A stretch of 6,314 bases of DNA, from NCBI GenBank assembly GCA_016195615.1, contig JACPZF010000069.1, positions 1-6,314 on the forward strand. Direction: 5' to 3'. Under the pieces are notes generated by a model. It did no database searches and had not been told where the DNA came from. It worked only from the letters and a program-made list of their open reading frames with translations. The first letter of the stretch is position 1; the number at the start of each line of letters is the position of its first letter. This document shows positions 1-5,243 of the stretch, piece after piece. The stretch comes from Candidatus Gottesmanbacteria bacterium (GTDB lineage: Bacteria > Patescibacteriota > Microgenomatia > JACPZF01). A program made the translations under genes and the position numbers.

Positions 1-57
1 ATAGAATGAAAACGTGATAAGTAAATTGCAGGCCGAAACGATCTTTTTAATCATGTG

Positions 58-86
58 CTTAAATATAGCAAAAAATATGTTAGAAT
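58..86 (+). promoter_or_regulatory. Candidate mreB promoter (extended -10)
   Basis: TAGAAT at 81-86 is preceded by TG one base upstream (TGTTAGAAT), an extended -10 element. The hexamer CTTAAA at 58-63 lies 17 bp upstream and matches the TTGACA consensus at only three positions, so the extended -10 would have to carry the promoter. Transcription would start near 93, giving a leader of about 110 nt that contains the inverted repeats at 96-196. No other good promoter is visible before mreB. Confidence 0.5.
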
Positions 87-95
87 GCGATGAAC

Positions 96-205
96 AATTT
101 CTAATAATTAATTTCTAATTTCTAAATAATGTTTAATCATTAAATGTTTAAACATTAGAAATTAATAATTATTTAGGCATTAAGAATTAGAAATTAAAAA
201 TTGAT
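96..205. repeat. AT-rich heptamer and inverted-repeat region upstream of mreB
   Basis: AATTTCTAA occurs at 96-104, 110-118 and 117-125, the last two overlapping with period 7. Its reverse complement TTAGAAATT occurs at 155-163 and 187-195. The arms 102-118 and 155-171 are complementary at 16 of 17 positions. A second, inner hairpin pairs TAATGTTTAA (127-136) with TTAAACATTA (148-157) around an 11-nt loop. The last copy runs to within ten bases of the mreB start, and no Shine-Dalgarno motif is visible there. Two blocks (179-196 and 191-205) recur exactly in the mreB-def spacer. This could be a mobile or expanding repeat or a structured leader; the sequence does not decide. Confidence 0.75.
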
Positions 206-1270
206 ATGCTTGACTTTCTGTTCGGTCTCTTTTCCTACGATCTAGGCATTGATTTGGGCACCGCCAATACCTTGGTTGCCATTAAGCATAAAGGGATAAT
301 AATTCGCGAACCATCGGTTGTCGCCATGCACAAAAAAACCAAACAGATTTTAGCGCTCGGCCAGGAAGCCAAAAAAATGTTAGGTAAAACCCCAACCAAT
401 ATTATTGCCCTTCGGCCTTTAAAAGACGGCGTCATTGCCGATTTTGACGCCACTGTCGGTATGCTTAAGCATTACATTCGGCTGGTTCACGAAGCGCCCA
501 ATAAGTTTGGTTTTTCGCTTTTGCCGAAAATTCCTAAACCCAAAGTCGTCATCGGCATTCCTTCCGGCGTTACGGAAGTCGAACGCCGGGCTGTTCAAGA
601 CGCCGCGCTAAGCGCCGGCGCGCGCATGGCTTATTTAATTGAAGAGCCCATGGCCGCGGCCATCGGCGCGGGACTGGCTGTTGAAAGTGCAAACGGAGTT
701 TTTATTGTCGATATCGGAGGCGGCACGACCGAAATTGCCGTCATCTCGCTCGGGGGAATTGTTATCAATCGCTCGATTAGAATTGCCGGCGACAAGATGG
801 ATGAAACGATTATTAATTTTTTGCGCTTAAAATATGGGCTTCTGGTCGGTGATAAAACCGCTGAAGATTTAAAAATTCAAATCGGGAGCGCTTTTAGTCG
901 AGACAAACAAGAACGCTATAGTGTTGTCCGCGGCAGAGACATTGAAACCGGACTCCCTAGATCGATTAAAATCGGCAGTAACGAAATTCGCGAAGCCCTA
1001 TCTGGCGTGGTTAATCAAATAATTGCTCACATTTCCGAAGTTATCGAAGAAACCCCGCCTGAAATTTTAACCGATATTTTGGAAAAAGGGATCGTTCTAG
1101 CCGGCGGCGCTTCCCAACTGGTTGGCTTGGATCGACTGCTAGCCGAGTCGACCAAGCTTCCTGTTTGGAGGGCTGACGAGCCGCAAACCTGCGTCGTACG
1201 CGGCTGCTTAAAGGTTCTCGAAGACGAAGAGCTCCTGGCCAAAGTGAAAGTAACAGGAGGACTAAAATAA
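206..1270 (+). CDS. mreB: Rod shape-determining protein MreB (bacterial actin)
   Basis: MreB polymerises on ATP into membrane-bound filaments that position peptidoglycan synthesis and set cell shape. The 354 residues carry the full actin/Hsp70 ATPase set: phosphate-1 loop DLGTANT (16-22), IGIPSGVTEVERRA (116-129), the helix EEPMAAAIGAGL (146-157), phosphate-2 loop DIGGGTTE (169-176), and the adenosine-binding turn VLAGGASQLVGL (297-308). The N-terminus (MLDFLFGLF) is hydrophobic and amphipathic, fitting membrane attachment, and the length is normal for MreB. The ATG at 206 is the only sensible start; it abuts an AT-rich repeat and lacks a Shine-Dalgarno sequence. The usual partners mreC and mreD do not follow; def and fmt do, after a 92-nt repeat-filled gap. 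Identification is secure. Confidence 0.97.
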   Translation: MLDFLFGLFSYDLGIDLGTANTLVAIKHKGIIIREPSVVAMHKKTKQILALGQEAKKMLGKTPTNIIALRPLKDGVIADFDATVGMLKHYIRLVHEAPNKFGFSLLPKIPKPKVVIGIPSGVTEVERRAVQDAALSAGARMAYLIEEPMAAAIGAGLAVESANGVFIVDIGGGTTEIAVISLGGIVINRSIRIAGDKMDETIINFLRLKYGLLVGDKTAEDLKIQIGSAFSRDKQERYSVVRGRDIETGLPRSIKIGSNEIREALSGVVNQIIAHISEVIEETPPEILTDILEKGIVLAGGASQLVGLDRLLAESTKLPVWRADEPQTCVVRGCLKVLEDEELLAKVKVTGGLK

Positions 1271-1362
1271 TTTTTAATGATTAATTTCTAATTTCTAATA
1301 AATTTTAAATTTTAAATTAAAAATTGATTAAAAATTAAGAATTAGAAATTAGAAATTTATTT
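1271..1362. repeat. AT-rich inverted repeat between mreB and def
   Basis: Two consecutive heptamers, AATTTCTAATTTCTAAT (1283-1299), are perfectly complementary to ATTAGAAATTAGAAATT (1341-1357), giving 17-bp arms around a 41-nt A/T-only or nearly A/T-only centre. The centre holds ATTAAAAATT at 1316-1325 and again at 1327-1336. The right arm ends five bases before the def ATG, so there is no room for an ordinary Shine-Dalgarno site. ATTAAGAATTAGAAATTA (1334-1351) and AAATTAAAAATTGAT (1314-1328) are exact copies of 179-196 and 191-205 ahead of mreB. It could fold into a long weak hairpin in the transcript, but there is no GC-rich stem or T-tract to call a terminator. Confidence 0.8.
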
Positions 1363-1896
1363 ATGTTATCTATTGTCACTGTCCCCAACGACATTCTCAA
1401 TCATCCTACTAAAGTGATTTCCCACGTCGATGCCAAAATTCTAAAAATCGCCACGGAAATGAAAGAAAAATTGGCGAAAATGACTGATCCTAAGGGCGTT
1501 GGTTTGGCAGCCAACCAAGTGGGAATCAATCTTTCCCTGTTTGTTTTTCGCCAAGGACCTAAAATTAGAACTCTTATCAATCCTAAAATTATCTCCCGCA
1601 GTAATGATTTGATTTATGATAAACGCGGCAAAAATACCATGCTCGAAGGCTGTTTATCTATTCCCCATTATTACGGCTTGGTCAAACGCCCCAGTAAAAT
1701 CAGACTCTCTTTTCTAGATTTAGAAAATGTTACCCACGAAGAAGAATTCAAATCAGCAGATTCAATTATAATTCAACACGAGATCGATCACTTGCAAGGC
1801 AAACTTTTTATTACCCGCCTTCTAGAACAAAAAGGGAAGCTTTATAAAATTGATTTAAATAGTAAGGATAAAGACTTGGCGGAAGTGGAAATTTAA
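1363..1896 (+). CDS. def: Peptide deformylase
   Basis: This metal-dependent hydrolase removes the N-formyl group from the initiator methionine of new proteins. All three family motifs are present in its 177 residues: GVGLAANQ (45-52), EGCLS (95-99, with Cys97 as metal ligand) and QHEIDHLQG (138-146, where His139 and His143 are metal ligands and Glu140 is the catalytic base). Length is normal for the family. The tail after 155 is lysine-rich and unremarkable. fmt follows after a single nucleotide, so the two are surely co-transcribed and probably translationally coupled; this order matches the classic def-fmt pair. No Shine-Dalgarno sequence is seen before the ATG, only the AT repeat. Confidence 0.96.
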   Translation: MLSIVTVPNDILNHPTKVISHVDAKILKIATEMKEKLAKMTDPKGVGLAANQVGINLSLFVFRQGPKIRTLINPKIISRSNDLIYDKRGKNTMLEGCLSIPHYYGLVKRPSKIRLSFLDLENVTHEEEFKSADSIIIQHEIDHLQGKLFITRLLEQKGKLYKIDLNSKDKDLAEVEI

Positions 1897-1897
1897 T

Positions 1898-2809
1898 ATG
1901 AATCTTAGCTTTTTTAGTTCATCTCCCTTATCGCTACCGCTTCTGGAAAAACTTAATACTGATTTTAGCGTCAAATTAGTCATCACCCACCCCGATCGGC
2001 CGGTGGGAAGAGAACAATTCCTCACGCCATCGGTTTTTAAAACCTGGGCCATTAAAAAAAACGTCCCCGTTCTTTCCCCAACCACCCTAAAATTCCCAAC
2101 CTCCCTAATCTTGGTTAACAAAATGCGCGACCTAAACATTGATCTCGCCATTGTCATTGATTACGGCCTGCTAATTCCCCGGACAGTTTTTACTGCGCCA
2201 ACACTTCAAACCATAAACATCCATTTCTCTTTACTACCAAAGTATCGCGGGCCCTATCCTGATGCTTTTGTCATTTTAAAAGGGGACAAAAAAACCGGGA
2301 TTTCCTTTGTTTTAATCGATGAAGGGTTTGATACCGGAGATATTTTGGCACAAAAAGAGGTCGCTATTTTAAGCGCTGAAACCGCCGGAGATTTACACCA
2401 AAGGCTCTATCAAGAAACAGAAAATATTATAACCTATATTATTGACTACTGGGCTAAGTACAATACGGGTATAAAAAATACCCAATCACTAATCACTAAC
2501 CACCAACTACAGCTATTCCTTCCTCCTAAAAAACAGGACAATAAGTCCGCAACCTATACCAAAAAACTAATCCGAGAGGATGGATTTATTAGTTGGGAAA
2601 AATTAATCGAAGCCAGTAATTCTCTTTATAATTTCTACCGCGCTCTTACTCCCTGGCCCGGCATGTGGACCTCTCTAGCCAAAAATAATAAACGTCTTAA
2701 AATTCTCAAGGCGCATTTGGAAAAGGAAAAATTTGCTATCGATGAAGTCCAACTTGAGGGTAAAAAACCGGTTTCCTGGAAACAGTTTTATGAAGCTTAT
2801 AAAAACTAA
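1898..2809 (+). CDS. fmt: Methionyl-tRNA formyltransferase
   Basis: Fmt transfers a formyl group from 10-formyltetrahydrofolate to Met-tRNA(fMet) for translation initiation. The catalytic domain shows NIHFSLLPKYRGP (107-119), containing catalytic Asn107 and His109, and DEGFDTGDIL (141-150), whose Asp145 is the third catalytic residue by spacing. The C-terminal tRNA-binding domain begins near TYTKKLIREDGFISW (219-233) and includes FYRALTPWPGMWT (246-258). Length (303 aa) is slightly short for the family. The linker between domains (about 185-215) carries the segment QSLITNHQLQ, encoded by a heptamer repeat at 2484-2511, which looks like an in-frame insertion. The purine-rich GGAAGTGGAAA before the ATG can serve as ribosome-binding site within the end of def. 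The stop overlaps the convergent neighbour's stop. Confidence 0.95.
   Translation: MNLSFFSSSPLSLPLLEKLNTDFSVKLVITHPDRPVGREQFLTPSVFKTWAIKKNVPVLSPTTLKFPTSLILVNKMRDLNIDLAIVIDYGLLIPRTVFTAPTLQTINIHFSLLPKYRGPYPDAFVILKGDKKTGISFVLIDEGFDTGDILAQKEVAILSAETAGDLHQRLYQETENIITYIIDYWAKYNTGIKNTQSLITNHQLQLFLPPKKQDNKSATYTKKLIREDGFISWEKLIEASNSLYNFYRALTPWPGMWTSLAKNNKRLKILKAHLEKEKFAIDEVQLEGKKPVSWKQFYEAYKN
2484..2511 (+). repeat. Heptamer repeat inside fmt
   Basis: Four 7-base units stand head to tail: AATCACT, AATCACT, AACCACC, AACTACA. They encode residues 196-205 (QSLITNHQLQ) in the linker between the two Fmt domains, a place where an insertion would be tolerated. The unit fits the same pattern (AATnnCT) as the AATTTCT heptamers in the intergenic regions of this window. 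The link between the two is inference. Confidence 0.6.
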
Positions 2810-2832
2810 AGTTTAGAAAAAATTAGTTTTTT
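2801..2832. terminator. Weak hairpin at the convergent fmt / nucleotidyltransferase ends
   Basis: AAAAACTAA (2801-2809) pairs perfectly with TTAGTTTTT (2823-2831) around a 13-nt loop, and the plus strand continues as TTCTTCTT. The stem has one G-C pair only, so it would be a feeble intrinsic terminator. It sits exactly at the overlapping stop codons of two convergent genes, where a bidirectional terminator is expected, and no better candidate is visible. Confidence 0.3.
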
Positions 2833-3411
2833 CTTCTTGGCGAAAATATGTCGGTCAATGTTAATTTCCGCAATTTCGTATGTTTGGCTTAACAGTTTTT
2901 TTAAATCTTTCTTAAATTCTGGCAGGTTAAATTCCTTAAGTAATTGACTGTATCTATTCCAGTCAAAATCTTCTTCCAAAGCAAGAAGTAATATGTCTAC
3001 TTTGTCTTTTTCTCCCTTAACCGATCCATGTCTTTGCGAATAAGCATACTGCTTTAACATTAATAAAACTTCTTTTTGTATAACCTGAAAACCCTCTTTT
3101 GCAGTTTTATATTCAACAATCTCCTCTACCGCAACACCCAAATCCGAATAGAAAGGAAGATAAATATCAATGTCTATTTCTTCATTTTTAATTTCATATT
3201 TTAAAAGACGATTATTTTTTACGACTTCATACTCTTTTTCCAATTTTGCTAACTCGTCATAATCAATAATAATATCAATGTCTTTTGATTTTAACGCATG
3301 TGTCCAAATCCATACTGCCCAGCCCCCGATTAAAACAAAATTGTGATTTTTTCGAAGCTCTTTTAATATTTTCCAGCTTTTTTCGGTGATGAGATTTTGA
3401 TAATAATCCAT
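2806..3411 (-). CDS. AbiEii-like nucleotidyltransferase (putative toxin)
   Basis: The 201 residues have the signature of a minimal nucleotidyltransferase. IGGWAVWIW (28-36) gives the Gly-Gly turn, KSKDIDIIID (41-50) supplies the catalytic DxD (Asp44, Asp46), and EEIDIDIYLP (77-86) supplies a third acidic residue (Asp80 or Asp82). Further on, KQYAYSQR (120-127) and KDKVDILLL (135-143) resemble the K...R...KD..D block of the AbiEii/DUF1814 family. In studied relatives such enzymes add nucleotides to tRNA and block growth; that activity is not shown here. The start lies one nucleotide after the stop of the winged-helix gene upstream, the arrangement of type IV AbiEi-AbiEii pairs. The C-terminus (190-201) is lysine-rich. 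It could instead be an antitoxin-type or tRNA-modifying nucleotidyltransferase. Confidence 0.75.
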   Translation of the reverse strand: MDYYQNLITEKSWKILKELRKNHNFVLIGGWAVWIWTHALKSKDIDIIIDYDELAKLEKEYEVVKNNRLLKYEIKNEEIDIDIYLPFYSDLGVAVEEIVEYKTAKEGFQVIQKEVLLMLKQYAYSQRHGSVKGEKDKVDILLLALEEDFDWNRYSQLLKEFNLPEFKKDLKKLLSQTYEIAEINIDRHIFAKKKKLIFSKL

Positions 3412-3412
3412 A

Positions 3413-3994
3413 TTATTTTCTTATTTTGTCCAGTAAATTTTGATAAAAATCCCTGGCATACCACTGGGGCAAATTCCATAAATCCACAAATAACTGACCA
3501 AGCGGAAGAACCCTATATTTTTTCAGCCATTTATCCTCTCTTAAAATAAACAGATTGGCGTTTCCTTTTTGCGGAGGAAATCTTTTACTTATCCCCGAAA
3601 TATCTTCTTGACTATAGACATAAATTTGATCATAGTCGGCCGGCGCTTCTTTAAATAGGAATCTGAAGGCAGTATAGGCCGTCGGAATTATCTGTGCCGG
3701 CAGGCTTCCTTCTGTCTCCATAACGGGCAAATCTACTCTTGTTGCATAGCATATATCTTTCTCGAGATTTCTTTTTGTCGCCCAGAAAAAAAGCAATTTT
3801 TCATAATCTTTCAGCCGGAAAAATTTTTTTTTGACTTCCACTATCCCCAATCTCCGCAATTCATTTAGAGCGGCATGAACGGTACTCGTAGAGATGCCAA
3901 ACTTTTCCGCGAGTTTACTCTGGTTAAAAATATAGTTATTCCTCTCCAGAGCCTGATATAAAATCTCTCTCCAAATAATTTCAATTTTTTTCAT
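3413..3994 (-). CDS. Winged-helix regulator, AbiEi-like putative antitoxin
   Basis: The N-terminal part (about 8-62) is a winged helix-turn-helix: FNQSKLAEKFGISTSTVHAA (23-42) is the helix-turn-helix, NELRRLGIVEVKKKFFRL (44-61) the end of the recognition region and the wing. The C-terminal half (about 75-193) is not a known catalytic domain. Its segment ANLFILREDKW followed by VLPLGQLFVDLWNLPQWYAR (162-181) resembles the 'P.Q.y.DL...gr' block of AbiEi-family antitoxins. The gene precedes a nucleotidyltransferase by one nucleotide. In type IV systems the AbiEi protein opposes the toxin and represses its own operon through inverted repeats; the perfect palindrome at 4014-4029 fits that. A plain transcription regulator is the alternative. 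No clear Shine-Dalgarno sequence precedes the ATG. Confidence 0.7.
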   Translation of the reverse strand: MKKIEIIWREILYQALERNNYIFNQSKLAEKFGISTSTVHAALNELRRLGIVEVKKKFFRLKDYEKLLFFWATKRNLEKDICYATRVDLPVMETEGSLPAQIIPTAYTAFRFLFKEAPADYDQIYVYSQEDISGISKRFPPQKGNANLFILREDKWLKKYRVLPLGQLFVDLWNLPQWYARDFYQNLLDKIRK

Positions 3995-4007
3995 AATGGC
4001 TTTAATT

Positions 4008-4054
4008 TTCGATTTATTGTATACAATAATAGTCTATTTTCTATATTAATCGAA
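4008..4054. promoter_or_regulatory. Candidate operator: perfect 16-bp palindrome in the AbiE-like leader
   Basis: TTATTGTATACAATAA at 4014-4029 is a perfect palindrome, lying between the -10 element and the start codon of the winged-helix gene, where a bound repressor would block transcription. A wider inverted repeat, TTCGATT (4008-4014) and AATCGAA (4048-4054), brackets it and reaches the -10 region. Between them is a short dyad ATAGTCTAT (4029-4037). Autoregulation by the adjacent winged-helix protein is inference. Confidence 0.6.
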
Positions 4055-4071
4055 TATAATAAGGAAGTCAA
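4043..4071 (-). promoter_or_regulatory. Promoter of the AbiE-like pair
   Basis: On the minus strand, TTGACT (4066-4071) and TAATAT (4043-4048) stand 17 bp apart. The -35 matches consensus at five of six positions and the -10 at four. The -35 hexamer contains the TGA stop codon of the Fic gene, so this promoter lies directly on the end of that gene. Transcription would begin near 4036, about 40 nt before the ATG. Confidence 0.7.
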
Positions 4072-5093
4072 GAGGCTAGCCGAAGTTTTTGTTTAATTTC
4101 ATCTAAAGATAATCGTTTTTCTTTTTGCAGCTTTCTTATCTCTTTTATTCTCTCGGCCATTGAACGGTGATACAATTGATAACCTGCTTTGGTATGTTCT
4201 GCGACTTCAAGCAGACCTTTTTCTGTCCAATGTCTTATTGCAACGACGCTTTCTCTTGTCTCTTGTGCGAGTTCACCTATTTTTAACAGCTTCCCGCGAA
4301 CAATAAACTGTGATGCATTAAACTTGGGCATAACTGGCTCGCGTTTTGCGGCATTGATGTAGGCATCAAGTGACTGCTCCACTGCAATTTCAACAAGGTT
4401 ATAGAATGGCTGTATATCTTGTTTCTCTCTAGCGATGTCAAATGTCGCAAGATACTTAATTCTATCCTCGTTTCGGATAACTGCCATTGGATAGTCATAC
4501 ATCGTAAGAATTAAGTTCATTAATAAGCGTGATGTCCTACCGTTACCATCAATAAACGGGTGAATATTTACAAACTTGAAATGTACATCAGCGGCTAATT
4601 TGACAGGATTTTCGTCCTGTATGCTTTGTAACCATTGGATAAACTCTTTCATGGCGTGGGGAATCCTGTTCGGCATGGGAAATTCAGCGTTTGAACCTCG
4701 TATAAATACTTCTGATTGTCTGTACTTACCAGCCCAGTTATCATCAATTCCCGTCAGAATAATCTTATGGATATCCTTGATGTCTTGTTCGGTAATGTGT
4801 CGATGGCTCTTTCGCTTTTTGGCAATCTGTTTTACAAACTCAATTCCTTTCGCATGATTAATTGCTTCTAGTTGGTCTTTAAGAGACTTTCCGCTTATGA
4901 TTGCCGCAGTACCACGTGCAATTACTTCCGCAGTTTCAAGCCGTGAAAGCGTATTGCCCTCTATGGCATTAGATGAGTATGTCAGCTCAGTTTGATACCA
5001 CTCGTCGAGATTATCCTGTAACTCTTTTGGTAGGGGTCTGAGTGCATCGAGCTTTTGTTTCTTTTCCGCAATTTGTTTTAGTTTGTCTTTCAT
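4068..5093 (-). CDS. Fic-family AMP-transferase with C-terminal MerR-type DNA-binding domain
   Basis: Fic enzymes usually transfer AMP from ATP to hydroxyl groups of target proteins. The core motif is intact: HPFIDGNGRTSR (178-189), with catalytic His178 and the phosphate-binding GNGR loop. The target-docking flap is at GKYRQSEVFIRG (122-133). An inhibitory helix of the class II type, SNAIEG (41-46, Glu45), sits N-terminal, so the enzyme should be self-inhibited. After a linker (250-265) the last 75 residues (about 268-338) read like a MerR domain: KIGELAQETRESVVAIRHW, then EKGLLEVAEH, GYQLYHRS, ERIKEIRKLQ and LSLDEIKQKL, matching the helix-turn-helix, wing and second helix pair. MerR fusion to Fic is unusual in my experience. 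No effector-binding domain follows. It has its own promoter with a dyad, pointing to autoregulation. Confidence 0.92.
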   Translation of the reverse strand: MKDKLKQIAEKKQKLDALRPLPKELQDNLDEWYQTELTYSSNAIEGNTLSRLETAEVIARGTAAIISGKSLKDQLEAINHAKGIEFVKQIAKKRKSHRHITEQDIKDIHKIILTGIDDNWAGKYRQSEVFIRGSNAEFPMPNRIPHAMKEFIQWLQSIQDENPVKLAADVHFKFVNIHPFIDGNGRTSRLLMNLILTMYDYPMAVIRNEDRIKYLATFDIAREKQDIQPFYNLVEIAVEQSLDAYINAAKREPVMPKFNASQFIVRGKLLKIGELAQETRESVVAIRHWTEKGLLEVAEHTKAGYQLYHRSMAERIKEIRKLQKEKRLSLDEIKQKLRLAS

Positions 5094-5119
5094 AGTTTTC
5101 CATTCATTTTTCTGCTTAA

Positions 5120-5149
5120 AGTATAAGGTATTACCTTACGGTTTGTCAA
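5120..5149 (-). promoter_or_regulatory. Strong promoter of the Fic-MerR gene
   Basis: On the minus strand a perfect TTGACA (5144-5149) and TATACT (5120-5125, five of six) are separated by 18 bp. Transcription would begin near 5113, giving a leader of only about 20 nt. In that leader a five-codon ORF (ATG at 5105-5107, stop at 5090-5092) overlaps the Fic ATG as ATGA. This is the best sigma-70-type promoter in the window. Confidence 0.8.
5124..5138. promoter_or_regulatory. Candidate MerR-type operator in the Fic promoter spacer
   Basis: TAAGGTATTACCTTA is a perfect dyad with 7-bp arms around one central base. It occupies the downstream two thirds of the spacer and overlaps the first two bases of the -10 element. 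MerR-family regulators characteristically bind dyads located between -35 and -10, usually with longer-than-usual spacers, so the position suits the MerR domain encoded just downstream. Binding is inference. Confidence 0.6.
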
Positions 5150-5160
5150 ATGAAAATGTA

Positions 5161-5243
5161 AGGGGTAGTAGGAATCGAAGTTTTTTTAGTATATTCGAAT
5201 TGGCTAAACAAGAAATTTGAGAACCGTCCCCTAGTCTCCTACC
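5161..5243. other. Possible REP-like or decayed repeat element
   Basis: This gap between the 90-aa gene and the Fic promoter holds no ORF. Minus-strand GGAGACTAGGGGACGGTTCT (complement of 5220-5239) contains the GGGGACGGTTCT core that I recall from REP-type dispersed repeats in unrelated bacteria; this is memory, not a search. The segment ends are weakly inverted: GGTAG (5164-5168) with CTACC (5239-5243), or GTAGGA (5168-5173) with TCCTAC (5237-5242). A short ATTCGAAT palindrome lies at 5193-5200. No convincing terminator for the membrane cassette is seen here. Confidence 0.35.

Noticed and set aside
235..453. Minus-strand ORF of 72 codons inside mreB
   Set aside because: It lies wholly antisense to a strongly supported mreB and shows no motif or ribosome-binding site of its own.
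639..830. Plus-strand ORF of 63 codons in another frame of mreB
   Set aside because: It overlaps the conserved ATPase region of mreB; the mreB frame is certain.
1027..1242. Minus-strand ORF of 71 codons at the end of mreB
   Set aside because: Serine-rich translation typical of an antisense shadow; no independent support.
1271..1362. A separate promoter or an intrinsic terminator between mreB and def
   Set aside because: TTGATT at 1324-1329 has no -10 at proper spacing, and the hairpin has almost no G-C pairs and no T-tract; the region is better described as a repeat.
96..1362. CRISPR array
   Set aside because: The repeated units are 7-18 bases, A/T only and without regular spacers or cas genes.
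1855..2157. Minus-strand ORF of 100 codons spanning the def-fmt junction
   Set aside because: It is antisense to two certain genes and has no recognisable domain.
4283..4498. Minus-strand ORF of 71 codons in another frame of the Fic gene
   Set aside because: Overlaps the Fic frame and has no domain or ribosome-binding site.
4576..4857. Plus-strand ORF of 93 codons antisense to the Fic gene
   Set aside because: It is the mirror of the Fic core motif region; the Cys/Ser/Met-rich product is a shadow, though it was considered as an antisense antitoxin.
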